64,000 nt of DNA, from contig NZ_JAALBX010000001.1 of assembly GCF_011077955.1 (NCBI RefSeq), positions 496,001 through 560,000 of the forward strand, given 5' to 3'. The notes below the pieces were generated by a model. The model searched no databases. It had not been told where the DNA came from and was given only the letters and a program-made list of their open reading frames with translations. Below, piece after piece: positions 48,310 to 57,748 of this stretch. The translations under genes and the position numbers were made by a program. The stretch is from Citrobacter freundii. GTDB lineage: Bacteria > Pseudomonadota > Gammaproteobacteria > Enterobacterales > Enterobacteriaceae. The number at the start of each line of letters is the position of its first letter. Positions within the stretch are counted from its first letter, which is position 1.

Positions 48310-49389
48310 TTAATCCAGATACCGTGTGGCCATACGTGGCGTTAAACGGGTAATAAGTTCGTAAGCACTTACTCCCGTCATTTCAGCGATGCGTTCTACT
48401 GGCAAGCCGTCGCCCCACATCACCACGCTATCGCCCATTTTATCTTGTGCGTCCGGCCCCAAATCGACGCAAATCATATCCATCGCCACGCGTCCAACGA
48501 TAGGCACTTCACGACCGTTTACCCGTACCGGCGTACCTGATGGCGCGCTGCGCGGATAGCCGTCTCCATAACCGAGAGCAATCACGCCAAGGCGCGTATC
48601 CCGCTCGCTTACCCAGGTACCGCCATAGCCTACCGGTTCGCCCGCTTTATGCTCGCGCACGGCAATCAGGCTGGAGGTTAATGTCATAACCGGTTTAAAG
48701 CCGAAGTCTTCGCCCCAGGGACGAGAATCCAGCGGTGATACGCCGTAAAGAATGATGCCGGGTCGTACCCACTCAAAATGGGATTGCGGCCACAGCAAGA
48801 TCCCGCCTGATGCAGCAATAGAGCGCTGGCCGGGTTTGCCGTCGGTGAAGTGATTAAACAGGGCTAATTGTTTTTCCGTCGCGCCGCAGTCTGGTTCATC
48901 GGCCCGTGCGAAATGGCTGACGATGTTCACCGGCTGGCGCACGTTTTTACAGGCGCTAAGCCGCTCATAAAACGCATCGGCGTGTTCCGGGAGAACGCCC
49001 AGACGATGCATACCCGTATCCAGTTTCATCCATACCGTGACGGGTTTCTCAAGCGTGGCCTGTTCCAGCGCGCTCAATTGCGCCTCGTTGTGCACCACCG
49101 TATGAAAACCTTCCCGGGAGATACTGGGCAGGTCGTCGGCATCAAAGAAGCCTTCCAGCAGTAAAACGGGCTGGGTGATGCCCCCTTCCCGCAAACGCAG
49201 CGCCTCTTCCAGTCGGGCAACGCCGAAGGCATCGGCGTCAGTTAGGGTACGCGCGGTCTCAAGCAGACCGTGACCATAAGCGTTTGCTTTCACAACCGCC
49301 ACCATGCGACTGTCCGGAGCCAGTTCGCGCAGGCGTTGCAGGTTGTGTCGCAGAGCGCGGCGGTTAATCACTACAGTTGCCGCTTGCAT
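48310..49389 (-). CDS. alr: Alanine racemase Alr (biosynthetic)
   Basis: Alr converts L-alanine to D-alanine for peptidoglycan. The 359-residue PLP enzyme is the E. coli length. The Schiff-base lysine is K34 in [10 protein letters not shown], and the catalytic tyrosine is Y255 in [10 protein letters not shown]; the C-terminal beta domain carries [12 protein letters not shown]. It follows dnaB on the same strand, 159 bases on, as in E. coli. No strong ribosome site is visible, but the N-terminus [17 protein letters not shown] fits the family. Confidence 0.97.
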   Translation of the reverse strand: MQAATVVINRRALRHNLQRLRELAPDSRMVAVVKANAYGHGLLETARTLTDADAFGVARLEEALRLREGGITQPVLLLEGFFDADDLPSISREGFHTVVHNEAQLSALEQATLEKPVTVWMKLDTGMHRLGVLPEHADAFYERLSACKNVRQPVNIVSHFARADEPDCGATEKQLALFNHFTDGKPGQRSIAASGGILLWPQSHFEWVRPGIILYGVSPLDSRPWGEDFGFKPVMTLTSSLIAVREHKAGEPVGYGGTWVSERDTRLGVIALGYGDGYPRSAPSGTPVRVNGREVPIVGRVAMDMICVDLGPDAQDKMGDSVVMWGDGLPVERIAEMTGVSAYELITRLTPRMATRYLD

Positions 49390-49548
49390 GTCATTCCTTG
49401 CATTTAAGTGGATTTCATGGGGATTCCCCTAAATCATTCGCGTTGCAGGAAGTTGACGAGGGCGAAAATCCCCGGCAGCTTATATGAGTAAGTGACGGGG
49501 GTGAGCGCACGAAGTCAACGCACCTGCGGCGTGAAGCATGACGGGGAT

Positions 49549-50955
49549 TTATTCGTCGTCGTATTGCGGGCCCGCGTAGTTATCAAACCGCGACCACTGC
49601 CCATTAAATGTCAGGCGTACCGTGCCAATCGGCCCGTTACGCTGCTTGCCAATAATAATTTCCGCGATGCCTTTGAGATCGCTGTTCTCGTGATAAACCT
49701 CATCACGATAGATAAACATGATTAAGTCGGCGTCCTGCTCGATAGAGCCGGACTCACGCAGGTCGGAGTTCACCGGGCGTTTATCGGCGCGCTGTTCCAG
49801 CGAGCGGTTAAGCTGGGAGAGCGCCACCACGGGCACTTGCAACTCTTTCGCCAGCGCTTTCAGCGAGCGGGAAATTTCCGCAATTTCCAGCGTACGGTTC
49901 TCGGAGAGCGACGGCACGCGCATCAGTTGCAGGTAGTCGATCATGATCATGCTTAAGCCGCCGTGTTCCCGGAATATGCGTCGTGCGCGGGAACGGACTT
50001 CAGTCGGGGTCAGGCCAGAGGAATCGTCAATATACATATTGCGCTTCTCAAGCAGAATGCCCATGGTGCCGGAAATACGCGCCCAGTCCTCATCATCCAG
50101 TTGACCGGTACGAATACGCGTTTGGTCCACCCGTGAAAGCGACGCCAGCATACGCATCATGATCTGCTCGCCGGGCATCTCAAGGCTGAAAATGAGCACC
50201 GGCTTGTCCTGCAACATGGCGGCGTTTTCGCACAGGTTCATGGCAAACGTCGTTTTCCCCATTGAAGGACGCGCCGCCACGATAATCAGGTCGGAACGCT
50301 GTAAGCCGGCGGTTTTCTTGTTCAAATCCTGATAGCCGGTATCCACGCCGGTCACACCATCATGAGGCTGCTGGTAGAGCGTTTCGATACGCGCGACCGT
50401 CGCTTCAAGGATCTGATCGATGCTTTTCGGGCCTTCATCTTTGTTGGCGCGGTTTTCAGCAATCTGGAACACCCGTGACTCGGCCAGATCCAACAGGTCT
50501 TCACTGCTGCGGCCCTGGGGGTCAAACCCGGCATCGGCGATTTCATTGGCGACAGAAATCATGTCGCGCACTACCGCGCGCTCACGCACGATATCGGCAT
50601 AAGCACCGATGTTCGCCGCACTTGGCGTGTTTTTCGATAACTCTGCGAGATAAGCGAAACCGCCGACGCTATCAAGTTGCCCCTGCTGTTCCAGCGATTC
50701 AGACAGCGTGATCAGATCGATAGGTTTCCCCATCTCCTGAAGGCGATGCATTTCGGTAAAAATATGGCGATGCGGGCGGGTATAAAAATCTTCCGCCACG
50801 ACACGCTCGGCCACATCGTCCCAGCGTTCGTTATCCAGCATTAAACCGCCCAACACCGACTGTTCCGCTTCAATCGAATGCGGGGGGATTTTTAACCCGG
50901 CGACTTGCGGATCGCGAGGCTCAGTGGGTTTGTTGAAGGGTTTATTTCCTGCCAT
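49549..50955 (-). CDS. dnaB: Replicative DNA helicase DnaB
   Basis: DnaB is the hexameric 5'-3' helicase of the replication fork. The 468-residue protein (E. coli 471) has an N-terminal primase-interacting domain, a linker helix and the RecA-like C-terminal domain with Walker A ARPSMGKTT, Walker B MIMIDYLQLM and the arginine-rich SIEQDADLIMFIYRDEVYH region in family order. No intein is present. It is divergent from qorA, as in E. coli. Confidence 0.98.
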   Translation of the reverse strand: MAGNKPFNKPTEPRDPQVAGLKIPPHSIEAEQSVLGGLMLDNERWDDVAERVVAEDFYTRPHRHIFTEMHRLQEMGKPIDLITLSESLEQQGQLDSVGGFAYLAELSKNTPSAANIGAYADIVRERAVVRDMISVANEIADAGFDPQGRSSEDLLDLAESRVFQIAENRANKDEGPKSIDQILEATVARIETLYQQPHDGVTGVDTGYQDLNKKTAGLQRSDLIIVAARPSMGKTTFAMNLCENAAMLQDKPVLIFSLEMPGEQIMMRMLASLSRVDQTRIRTGQLDDEDWARISGTMGILLEKRNMYIDDSSGLTPTEVRSRARRIFREHGGLSMIMIDYLQLMRVPSLSENRTLEIAEISRSLKALAKELQVPVVALSQLNRSLEQRADKRPVNSDLRESGSIEQDADLIMFIYRDEVYHENSDLKGIAEIIIGKQRNGPIGTVRLTFNGQWSRFDNYAGPQYDDE

Positions 50956-51095
50956 AGTGAATGGAGTTACCGAGTTAGATTAGGGGGACGGGCATTATAT
51001 ACCCTGGTGATATAAGTTGCATCGCGTGCAAAGCCTGCGATAGCGCATGAATTCACAGGATACCCGCGCCCAAACGATATGACAGCGGAGGATAC

Positions 51096-52079
51096 ATGGC
51101 AATACGCATTGAGTTTCAAAAGCATGGCGGCCCTGACGTGCTCCAGGCAGTTGAGTTCACACCAGGCGACCCGGCGGATAACGAAGTCCAGGTTGAGAAT
51201 AAAGCCATTGGCATCAACTACATTGATACCTATATCCGCAGCGGGTTGTATCCACCGCCAGCGCTGCCCAGCGGACTTGGCACCGAAGCTGCGGGCATCG
51301 TGAGTAAAGTCGGCAATGGCGTAACGCATATTAAAGCAGGCGACCGCGTGGTGTACGCGCAGTCATCGCTCGGCGCTTACAGTGAAGTACACAATGTGCC
51401 TGCCGATAAAGTCGCTCTGCTGCCGGATGCAATTTCTTTTGAGCAGGCCGCCGCGTCGTTCTTAAAAGGCCTGACTGTGTTCTATCTGCTGCGTAAAACC
51501 TATGAAATAAAGCCCGATGAGCCATTTTTATTTCACGCCGCAGCGGGCGGCGTCGGGCTTATTGCCTGTCAGTGGGCAAAAGCATTAGGCTCGAAATTGA
51601 TTGGTACCGTCGGCTCGGCACAAAAAGCGGAACGCGCTAAAAAAGCGGGCGCATGGCAGGTGATTAATTATCAGGAAGAGAGCATCGTTGATCGGGTGCG
51701 CGAAATCACCGGCGGGAAAAAAGTGTGCGTGGTTTACGATTCGGTCGGTAAAGAGACCTGGGAGCCCTCGCTGGATTGCCTGCAACGCCGCGGTCTGATG
51801 GTCAGCTTTGGTAATTCATCTGGACCGGTAACGGGCGTTAATCTGGGGATCCTGAATCAAAAAGGGTCGCTGTTCGTGACGCGTCCTTCCCTGAATGGCT
51901 ATATCACAAACCGTGCGGAGCTGGAAGAAGCCAGTAATGAGCTGTTCTCGCTTATCGCAAGCGGCGTAATAAAGGTAGATGTGGCGGATGATCAGCGCTT
52001 TGCGTTAAAAGATGCGCAAAAGGCCCATGAAGCACTGGAAAGCCGGGCCACCCATGGCTCCAGTTTATTGATTCCCTAA
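51096..52079 (+). CDS. qorA: NADPH:quinone oxidoreductase QorA
   Basis: A 327-residue zinc-free medium-chain reductase, the E. coli length. The nucleotide fold is marked by AAAGGVGLIACQWAKALG, and the N-terminal domain by GINYIDTYIRSGLYPPPALP. It transfers electrons from NADPH to quinones in the cytoplasm; its physiological substrate is unsure. AGCGGAGGAT precedes the ATG. It is divergent from dnaB and is followed by a strong terminator. Confidence 0.96.
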   Translation: MAIRIEFQKHGGPDVLQAVEFTPGDPADNEVQVENKAIGINYIDTYIRSGLYPPPALPSGLGTEAAGIVSKVGNGVTHIKAGDRVVYAQSSLGAYSEVHNVPADKVALLPDAISFEQAAASFLKGLTVFYLLRKTYEIKPDEPFLFHAAAGGVGLIACQWAKALGSKLIGTVGSAQKAERAKKAGAWQVINYQEESIVDRVREITGGKKVCVVYDSVGKETWEPSLDCLQRRGLMVSFGNSSGPVTGVNLGILNQKGSLFVTRPSLNGYITNRAELEEASNELFSLIASGVIKVDVADDQRFALKDAQKAHEALESRATHGSSLLIP

Positions 52080-52088
52080 AAAGAATTA

Positions 52089-52119
52089 GGGCTTCCCGTA
52101 GGAAGCCCTTTCTTTTTTT
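52089..52119 (+). terminator. Terminator after qorA
   Basis: Eight-base perfect stem (GGGCTTCC and its complement), four-base loop and a long T-rich tail, ten bases after the qorA stop. Confidence 0.92.
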
Positions 52120-52257
52120 ATCGTTCGCGCCGTATGTAGGGTACAGCTGCGATGAATTCGTTAACCTACATATAGTGACAGATTAACGCGTCGATTCCTA
52201 CGCAGCCCCTGAATAAATCCTCACAGGATCATCAGGTTGTGACCCAGGCCCCACTCC

Positions 52258-52500
52258 TTAGTAACGCCAACGGTTGTTGCGCTGATAAAGCGGAAGCTTC
52301 GGCTGTTTTATTGCTCTGACGACCCACACGATAGCGACGGCCAGCAATAACCAGGGTAATACTTTAAAGATGATGGCAAACAACCCGCCCACAAACATTA
52401 ATGCCGTCGCCACGACTAACGCTGCCAGAATACCGAGTAGCGATACGCCAGTGACCAGCAGCATCACGAAAAACCCGAGTACAAATACAATTTCCAGCAT
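52258..52500 (-). CDS. pspG: Phage shock protein PspG
   Basis: An 80-residue inner-membrane protein with two or three hydrophobic segments, the E. coli length from the ATG at 52500. Text matches PspG: FVLGFFVMLLVTGVSLLGIL and the C-terminal YQRNNRWRY. It belongs to the phage shock response to envelope stress, as an effector outside the main psp operon. GGGGGAGAG precedes the start. A sigma-54 promoter is visible 34 bases upstream, which agrees with PspF control. Confidence 0.95.
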   Translation of the reverse strand: MLEIVFVLGFFVMLLVTGVSLLGILAALVVATALMFVGGLFAIIFKVLPWLLLAVAIVWVVRAIKQPKLPLYQRNNRWRY

Positions 52501-52534
52501 GACTCTCTCCCCCAATTTCTTTCCTGGAGGACTA

Positions 52535-52552
52535 TTACAAGAATCATGCCAA
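52535..52552 (-). promoter_or_regulatory. Sigma-54 promoter of pspG
   Basis: On the minus strand TTGGCATGATTCTTGTAA carries the -24 (TGGCA) and -12 (TTGT) elements at the right spacing. PspF with sigma-54 drives pspG in E. coli. Confidence 0.82.
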
Positions 52553-52573
52553 TCATAACTTATTGAATAGTAA

Positions 52574-52602
52574 TAAAAACGCGCTGAACGGATAGCCAGC
52601 GC
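52574..52602 (-). terminator. Terminator after dusA
   Basis: Stem GCGCTG with CAGCGC around a ten-base loop; on the minus strand GTTTTTATT follows. It lies 30 bases after the dusA stop and ahead of the pspG promoter. Confidence 0.7.
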
Positions 52603-52631
52603 GTAGTGAATTTGACGATTTTTTAGCGAAA

Positions 52632-53630
52632 TTATTGCGGCGCAGCTACTTTTTGAAGGGCATTTTCCAGCACATTGATATCCGCACCCGCTTTATGCGC
52701 GTTCTCACTTAAATAACGACGCCACTGACGCGCGCCAGGTACGCCCTGAAACAGCCCAAGCATATGGCGGGTAATATGGCCCAGATATGCGCCCTGGCTG
52801 AGTTCACGCTCAATGTAGGGATACATGGCACGCACCACAGCAACCGGATCGGCCGTTGCGCTGTCCACGCCGAAAATCTCTTTATCCACAGACGCCAGCA
52901 TCCCTGGATTTTGATAGGCTTCGCGCCCGACCATCACACCATCCATATGCTCAAGGTGTGCTTTAGCCTGCTCCAGAGAGGTAATACCGCCATTGATAGA
53001 CATCGTCAGGTGTGGAAAATCACGCTTGAGTTGGTAAACACGCGGATAATCCAGCGGCGGAATTTCGCGGTTTTCTTTAGGGCTTAACCCAGACAACCAG
53101 GCTTTGCGGGCGTGAATAATAAACATCTCGCATTCGCCCTTGCCGGAAACGGTATCAATGAAATCGCAGAGAAACTCATAGCTATCCTGCTCATCAATAC
53201 CGATTCGGGTTTTCACGGTTACCGGAATGGACACCACATCACGCATCGCTTTAACGCAGTCCGCCACCAGTTGCGCGTTGCCCATCAGGCATGCGCCGAA
53301 CATACCGTTTTGTACTCTATCGGACGGGCAGCCCACGTTAAGATTGATTTCGTCATAACCGCGCGCTTGCGCCAGTTTCGCACAGTGAGCAAGCGCCGCC
53401 GGATCGCTGCCGCCTAGTTGCAACGCCACCGGGTGCTCTTCATCGCTGTAAGCCAGGTAGTCGCCTTTGCCATGAATAATCGCGCCCGTGGTCACCATTT
53501 CGGTATACAGCAGCGTATGGCGTGACAGCAGACGCAGGAAATAACGGCAATGCCTGTCAGTCCAGTCAAGCATCGGCGCAATAGAAAAGCGATGGGCGGC
53601 AAAAGCGGTAGGTTGTGATTCTGGCAACAT
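52632..53630 (-). CDS. dusA: tRNA-dihydrouridine synthase A, DusA
   Basis: DusA reduces uridine 20/20a in the D-loop of tRNAs using FMN and NADPH. From the ATG at 53630 the protein has 332 residues; the frame extends to 53681 but the extra residues do not fit the family. The N-terminal [15 protein letters not shown] and the active-site cysteine in [14 protein letters not shown] are visible, followed by [16 protein letters not shown] and the FMN-site text SINGGI. No strong ribosome site was found for either start. It is separated from zur by the TraF-like gene, unlike E. coli. Confidence 0.95.
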   Translation of the reverse strand: MLPESQPTAFAAHRFSIAPMLDWTDRHCRYFLRLLSRHTLLYTEMVTTGAIIHGKGDYLAYSDEEHPVALQLGGSDPAALAHCAKLAQARGYDEINLNVGCPSDRVQNGMFGACLMGNAQLVADCVKAMRDVVSIPVTVKTRIGIDEQDSYEFLCDFIDTVSGKGECEMFIIHARKAWLSGLSPKENREIPPLDYPRVYQLKRDFPHLTMSINGGITSLEQAKAHLEHMDGVMVGREAYQNPGMLASVDKEIFGVDSATADPVAVVRAMYPYIERELSQGAYLGHITRHMLGLFQGVPGARQWRRYLSENAHKAGADINVLENALQKVAAPQ

Positions 53631-53724
53631 AAGCAAGCGACTGGGGTATCTGGTTAAAAAAGGGGCGTCACTATACCACACTCCAGGAAAAGGGGCGGAA
53701 CCTCATCATTCCGCCCGCCTGATT

Positions 53725-54999
53725 TTAGAACGTCACGCTAAGTTGCGCGCCGGCCCCCCAGGTTTCTTTTTCACCGACAAGACCGGTTAAATCCAAATGC
53801 ACCCGGTTAAACGGCGCGAAACCCACACCTGCGGTAAAGACGTCATTGTCGTTGCCTTTGATATCTGCCCGGTAACCGGCGCGAAGGGCAAGCCAACTGA
53901 GCGGACGTACTTCTGCACCGACACCGGCATACTGGCTGTCTTCTTCGCTTTTAAATCCTTTCGTTTCAGTCAGATCGCCATCTGCCGTTAAGGTGACGTT
54001 TTCCGTATTCCATGCAACGCCCGCCGTAACCAGTGGCTTGATTTCATAGGTATCTTTGTAACCATTGACGACTTTGGTATCGATATCGCGGGAAATCAGG
54101 TTCTGCCCGCTCACGGCGACAGTCCAGTTTTCGCCGAAATCGGCGGCAAGGCCCGCGTCAACGTTGAATCCGGTGTCATCATTGCGGTAACGGGTGCTAT
54201 TCCATTCACTACTTTTATAAAGGTAAATGGGCACGGTGTAGTTATACAACCAGGTTTTTTGCAGCTTAGGCGTAACACCAAATGATACAGGTACGTCGCC
54301 GATGTCGAATTGTTTCGCGAACGCGACGCCATAATCCGAGACGATCGCCGCGCGGCCGAAACCGGTTGAGCGCAAGTTATTGGTAATGCGCTCGGAGCCA
54401 TTAATACTCGCGTCCAACGCCACTGCGCCAGCTCTGATATCGCTGTTCTGAATACCGCGCAAATAGGAAATATCGTCAGGATCAACCCATGAACTTAACC
54501 GGGCATGCGCATAGCCTTTCGCCACAAAAGCTACCGATAGCACATCATTAGGAATGCTGACGGCTATTCCTGCACCCGCACGTGCCGTGGCGACTTTGCC
54601 ATTCAGCGTCTGAAGCTGATCGGCCAGTTCCCCTGCCGCGTTTTGAAATTGCTGTAACGATCCGTTGAGATTCAATAAATCTTCCGGACCGAAATTGTCG
54701 ATCACATCTTCGTAATAATTGATCCGATCGCTGATGTCATCGATCTGATCCGCAAGATTGTCTTTATCGCTAATCTGCGCCCCAACCGTCGGTAAAATAA
54801 CGGTGACATCATCTTCGGGCTGGGCTTTCGCCAACAACGCCGGGTTGAGTAATACACCACTTCCATAATGGGCCGCCGCGACACCGGTTCCCCCCATCGC
54901 ATCGCCACGGGCTTCTGTCCAGGTGTTGGCCGCACTGGCCCCATTTGCCACAAGCAGCGAAACCGCTGCTGCCACCGCCGATAATTTTATTTTTTTCAC
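53725..54999 (-). CDS. TraF-like outer-membrane beta-barrel protein (conjugal transfer TraF family name)
   Basis: A 424-residue secreted protein: signal peptide KKIKLSAVAAAVSLLVANGASA, then ANTWTEARGDAMGGTGVAAA, a coiled-coil insertion (about 80-130: DQIDDISDRI, LQQFQNAAGELADQL), many amphipathic strands and a terminal phenylalanine (AQLSVTF), the pattern of an outer-membrane barrel of the FadL/TraF_2 kind. Databases call relatives conjugal transfer protein TraF, but no conjugation genes are near, so that name should not be read as function. The GTG start at 54999 gives a proper signal peptide; ATG 55017 is an alternative. It replaces the direct dusA-zur adjacency of E. coli. Confidence 0.75.
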   Translation of the reverse strand: MKKIKLSAVAAAVSLLVANGASAANTWTEARGDAMGGTGVAAAHYGSGVLLNPALLAKAQPEDDVTVILPTVGAQISDKDNLADQIDDISDRINYYEDVIDNFGPEDLLNLNGSLQQFQNAAGELADQLQTLNGKVATARAGAGIAVSIPNDVLSVAFVAKGYAHARLSSWVDPDDISYLRGIQNSDIRAGAVALDASINGSERITNNLRSTGFGRAAIVSDYGVAFAKQFDIGDVPVSFGVTPKLQKTWLYNYTVPIYLYKSSEWNSTRYRNDDTGFNVDAGLAADFGENWTVAVSGQNLISRDIDTKVVNGYKDTYEIKPLVTAGVAWNTENVTLTADGDLTETKGFKSEEDSQYAGVGAEVRPLSWLALRAGYRADIKGNDNDVFTAGVGFAPFNRVHLDLTGLVGEKETWGAGAQLSVTF

Positions 55000-55303
55000 A
55001 GTAGTCCGTCTCGTCATAGTTGATGTAACAGTGCAGTGTCTCTGCACAGCGGAGAGTGCTTGCTGTGGTATGTCCATATGAAAAAACAGGCGCCCTGGCC
55101 CATAAAAAGCGATACCACCTTCAGGTGGTACATATTCATTATTTGTAATACTTAATTACTTATAGATGAGATTTTAATATTCGGGAAGCGCATGTTTTGA
55201 TAAGCGTTAAAAAAGCGCCTAAAGGCGCTCAATTCAGGGATCTGTCGGCGTTTTCAGAGGTTCATGTTAAAATGACGGTTTCACGCTACCCATGAGGATC
55301 CTG
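55000..55303. promoter_or_regulatory. Divergent region between the TraF-like gene and zur
   Basis: About 300 bases with no gene. It contains both promoters and, unexpectedly, a terminator-like hairpin on the minus strand at 55209-55229. Confidence 0.5.
55209..55229 (-). terminator. Orphan terminator-like hairpin upstream of the TraF-like gene
   Basis: Stem AGCGCC with GGCGCT, four-base loop, and six T on the minus strand. No gene ends here: zur begins 75 bases to the right on the other strand and the TraF-like gene begins 210 bases to the left. It could be a leader attenuator or a leftover from an insertion. Confidence 0.65.
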
Positions 55304-55819
55304 ATGGATACGACGACATCACAACATATGCTTGCTTTGGCACAAGACCTTTGCCAGCAACGAAATGTCCGCCTGACTCCGCAGCGCCTCGAAGTGTTGC
55401 GTTTAATGACCTTACAGAAAGGGGCGATTAGCGCATATGATCTGCTGGATTTGCTGCGCGAAACGGAACCACAGGCAAAACCGCCTACGGTATACCGAGC
55501 GCTGGATTTCCTGCTGGAACAAGGCTTCGTTCATAAAGTGGAGTCAACCAATAGCTATGTGTTGTGCTATCTGTTCGATCAGCCCACGCATACATCGGCA
55601 ATGTTTATTTGCGATCGCTGCGGCGTCGTCAAAGAACAAAGCGCGCAAGGTGTAGAAACCATCATGGATGCATTAGCCGCCGATATGGGTTTTTCGCTGC
55701 GACATAATGTGATTGAAGCCCATGGCTTATGCGCCAGTTGTGCAGAAGTAGAATCTTGCCATCAACCTGATCATTGCCATCATGATCATTCGGTTCAGGT
55801 GAAAAAGCGCGGGAAATAA
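55304..55819 (+). CDS. zur: Zinc uptake regulator Zur (Fur family)
   Basis: Zur represses zinc uptake genes when zinc is plentiful. The 171-residue protein, the E. coli length from the ATG at 55304, has the winged helix (RLTPQRLEVLRLM, KPPTVYRALDFLLEQGFVHK), the structural zinc cysteines in FICDRCG and GLCASCAEV, and the His-rich sensing end CHQPDHCHHDH. GAGGAT precedes the start. It is divergent from the TraF-like gene; in E. coli its divergent neighbour is dusA. Confidence 0.97.
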   Translation: MDTTTSQHMLALAQDLCQQRNVRLTPQRLEVLRLMTLQKGAISAYDLLDLLRETEPQAKPPTVYRALDFLLEQGFVHKVESTNSYVLCYLFDQPTHTSAMFICDRCGVVKEQSAQGVETIMDALAADMGFSLRHNVIEAHGLCASCAEVESCHQPDHCHHDHSVQVKKRGK

Positions 55820-55894
55820 AGGGGGGGTAGACGGTACATCCTTGTACCTGGGCAGGGTAGCCATGGTAATGCTTACCAGAAACCCTTCGCCGGA

Positions 55895-56104
55895 TTACCA
55901 GCGATAATCGTTACGGGTTTCCCAGTCAGTCACTTCTTTATCTGCCTGATCTTTCTCGTAACCATAACGTTCCTGGATTTTCCCTACGAGCTGATCGCGT
56001 TTACCTTCGATTACGGTCATATCGTCGTCAGTGAGTTTACCCCACTGCTCTTTCATTTTACCTTTGAACTGTTTCCAGTTACCGCCGACTTCGTCTTTAT
56101 TCAT
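55895..56104 (-). CDS. yjbJ: CsbD-family stress protein YjbJ
   Basis: A 69-residue hydrophilic protein of the CsbD family, the E. coli length, with EVGGNWKQFKGKMKEQWGKL and IEGKRDQLVGKIQERYGY. YjbJ is abundant in stationary phase in E. coli and RpoS-dependent; its molecular role is not established. GAGGACGAC precedes the ATG. It stands alone between zur and dinF. Confidence 0.96.
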   Translation of the reverse strand: MNKDEVGGNWKQFKGKMKEQWGKLTDDDMTVIEGKRDQLVGKIQERYGYEKDQADKEVTDWETRNDYRW

Positions 56105-56327
56105 AATGTCGTCCTCATCGTTCGGTTATAAACGCTAAATACTTATCGTCCGTGCTTAACAGCAATTATCTGCTGGACGTGATAATAAGTTTAGTTGAGC
56201 GTTCTGAGACGATGAAAACATTCAGAATCTTTAACCAAACGCGGGATAAAAAACGCACCACGCATTCAATAAAAATATTACTTATCAATAGGATATTAGA
56301 TTATTAAATCGTGGTCAGCAGATGTAA

Positions 56328-57662
56328 CTAACCATTATTCCGATCGCTAAACCAGGTTTTACGCTGCCAGTGACGACGCCAGATGAGCCACAAAGACAGT
56401 CCGCGAAGCGCCAGAAAAACGGCGACGGCTAACCACAGGCCATGATTTCCAAGCCAGGGTAAGGCCATCAAGGTTAACCCAAAACCCAGCGCTGCCACCG
56501 CCATGCTATTGCGCATTTCCGCGCCGCGAGTCGCTCCAATGAACATACCATCAAGCAAGTAGCACCACACGCCTACCAGCGGCAAGATGACTTGCCAGCC
56601 AAGATAACGATCCGCTTGTTGTTGAAGGACGGGAAGGGATGTCAAAAGCGCAACGATATGCCCACCCAACAGCGCATATACCGCAGCAAACAGCAGCGCC
56701 ACAAGCCCTGCCTGTCGGCAGGCGGCGCGCCACACTTTGAGAAGTTGACGACCGTCGCCTGCACCATAGGCCTGTCCTGAATGCGCTTCAACTGCATAGG
56801 CAAAACCATCCAGCGCATACGCGGTAAATGTCAGAAGCGTCATCAGCACGGCATTGACAGCGACAATATCGTTTCCCATGCGCGCGCCCAAAATAGTGAC
56901 GCAGGCAAAGCAGACCTGGAGTAATAATGAACGCAGCATGATGTCGCGGTTTAATGCCAGCAGCCGCATTATATCGCCGCGCCAGCCAGACAGCAGCATT
57001 GCCGGGGTAATGCCCCGAAGCTTAATGACATGCCACGCCATCACCAGCCCCACCGCCAACGTAATATATTCCGCCACGACAGTGGCAAGCGCCGCACCTT
57101 GTACTTTCATATCAAGCCCGACGACCAGCCACAGGTCGAGAATGATATTCAACACATTACCCACCACCAATAGCAGCACCGGCGCACGTGCATACTGGAC
57201 CCCTAACAACCATCCCAGCAGGACCAGATTCGCAAGCGTGGCGGGTGCGCTTAGCCAGCGGATTTCAAGAAAACGCCGCGCTTCCAGTAAGACCGTTTCG
57301 CTGCCCCCCACAATATGCAACGCCAGATTGATGAGGGGTGTACGCAGAAGCATGATCGCTACCCCGGCCAGAAGCGCCAGTAATAACGGTTGCACCAACG
57401 CGCGCGCCATCGCTTGCGGATCCCTCGCGCCAAAAGCCTGAGCGGTTAAACCGGTGGTGCTCATGCGTAAGAAAAGCAGCAGCATAAACAGGAAGCTGGT
57501 AGCGGTAGCGCCAATGGCGACGGCAGCTAAATAGACGGGACTATCAAGGTGACCAATAACGGCGGTATCGACCAGGCCCAGCAGCGGCACGGTGATATTG
57601 GAGAAAATCATTGGCAGCGCCAGGCGCCACAATGCCTTATCAGCAGAAGTGAAAAAATGCAT
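56328..57662 (-). CDS. dinF: MATE-family efflux protein DinF
   Basis: A 444-residue inner-membrane exporter of the MATE family with twelve helices in two repeats (KALWRLALPMIFSNITVPLL, GLVDTAVIGHLDSP, and GFAYAVEAHSGQAYGAGDG). E. coli DinF is DNA-damage inducible because it is transcribed with lexA, and it helps against oxidative stress and bile salts. Here it follows lexA by 86 bases with an intrinsic terminator between them, so read-through should set its level. Confidence 0.95.
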   Translation of the reverse strand: MHFFTSADKALWRLALPMIFSNITVPLLGLVDTAVIGHLDSPVYLAAVAIGATATSFLFMLLLFLRMSTTGLTAQAFGARDPQAMARALVQPLLLALLAGVAIMLLRTPLINLALHIVGGSETVLLEARRFLEIRWLSAPATLANLVLLGWLLGVQYARAPVLLLVVGNVLNIILDLWLVVGLDMKVQGAALATVVAEYITLAVGLVMAWHVIKLRGITPAMLLSGWRGDIMRLLALNRDIMLRSLLLQVCFACVTILGARMGNDIVAVNAVLMTLLTFTAYALDGFAYAVEAHSGQAYGAGDGRQLLKVWRAACRQAGLVALLFAAVYALLGGHIVALLTSLPVLQQQADRYLGWQVILPLVGVWCYLLDGMFIGATRGAEMRNSMAVAALGFGLTLMALPWLGNHGLWLAVAVFLALRGLSLWLIWRRHWQRKTWFSDRNNG

Positions 57663-57697
57663 GACGCAATCCGTAGCGAGATTTTTTGACGGTATAA

Positions 57698-57729
57698 AAC
57701 AAAAAGCCGTAACGCGAGGCGCTACGGCT
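57698..57729 (-). terminator. Terminator between lexA and dinF
   Basis: Stem AGCCGTA with TACGGCT plus inner GC pairs (57705-57729), followed on the minus strand by TTTTTGTTTT. It lies within the lexA-dinF operon and should give partial termination. Confidence 0.85.
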
Positions 57730-57748
57730 TGATCTGAAACTTAAAGAT

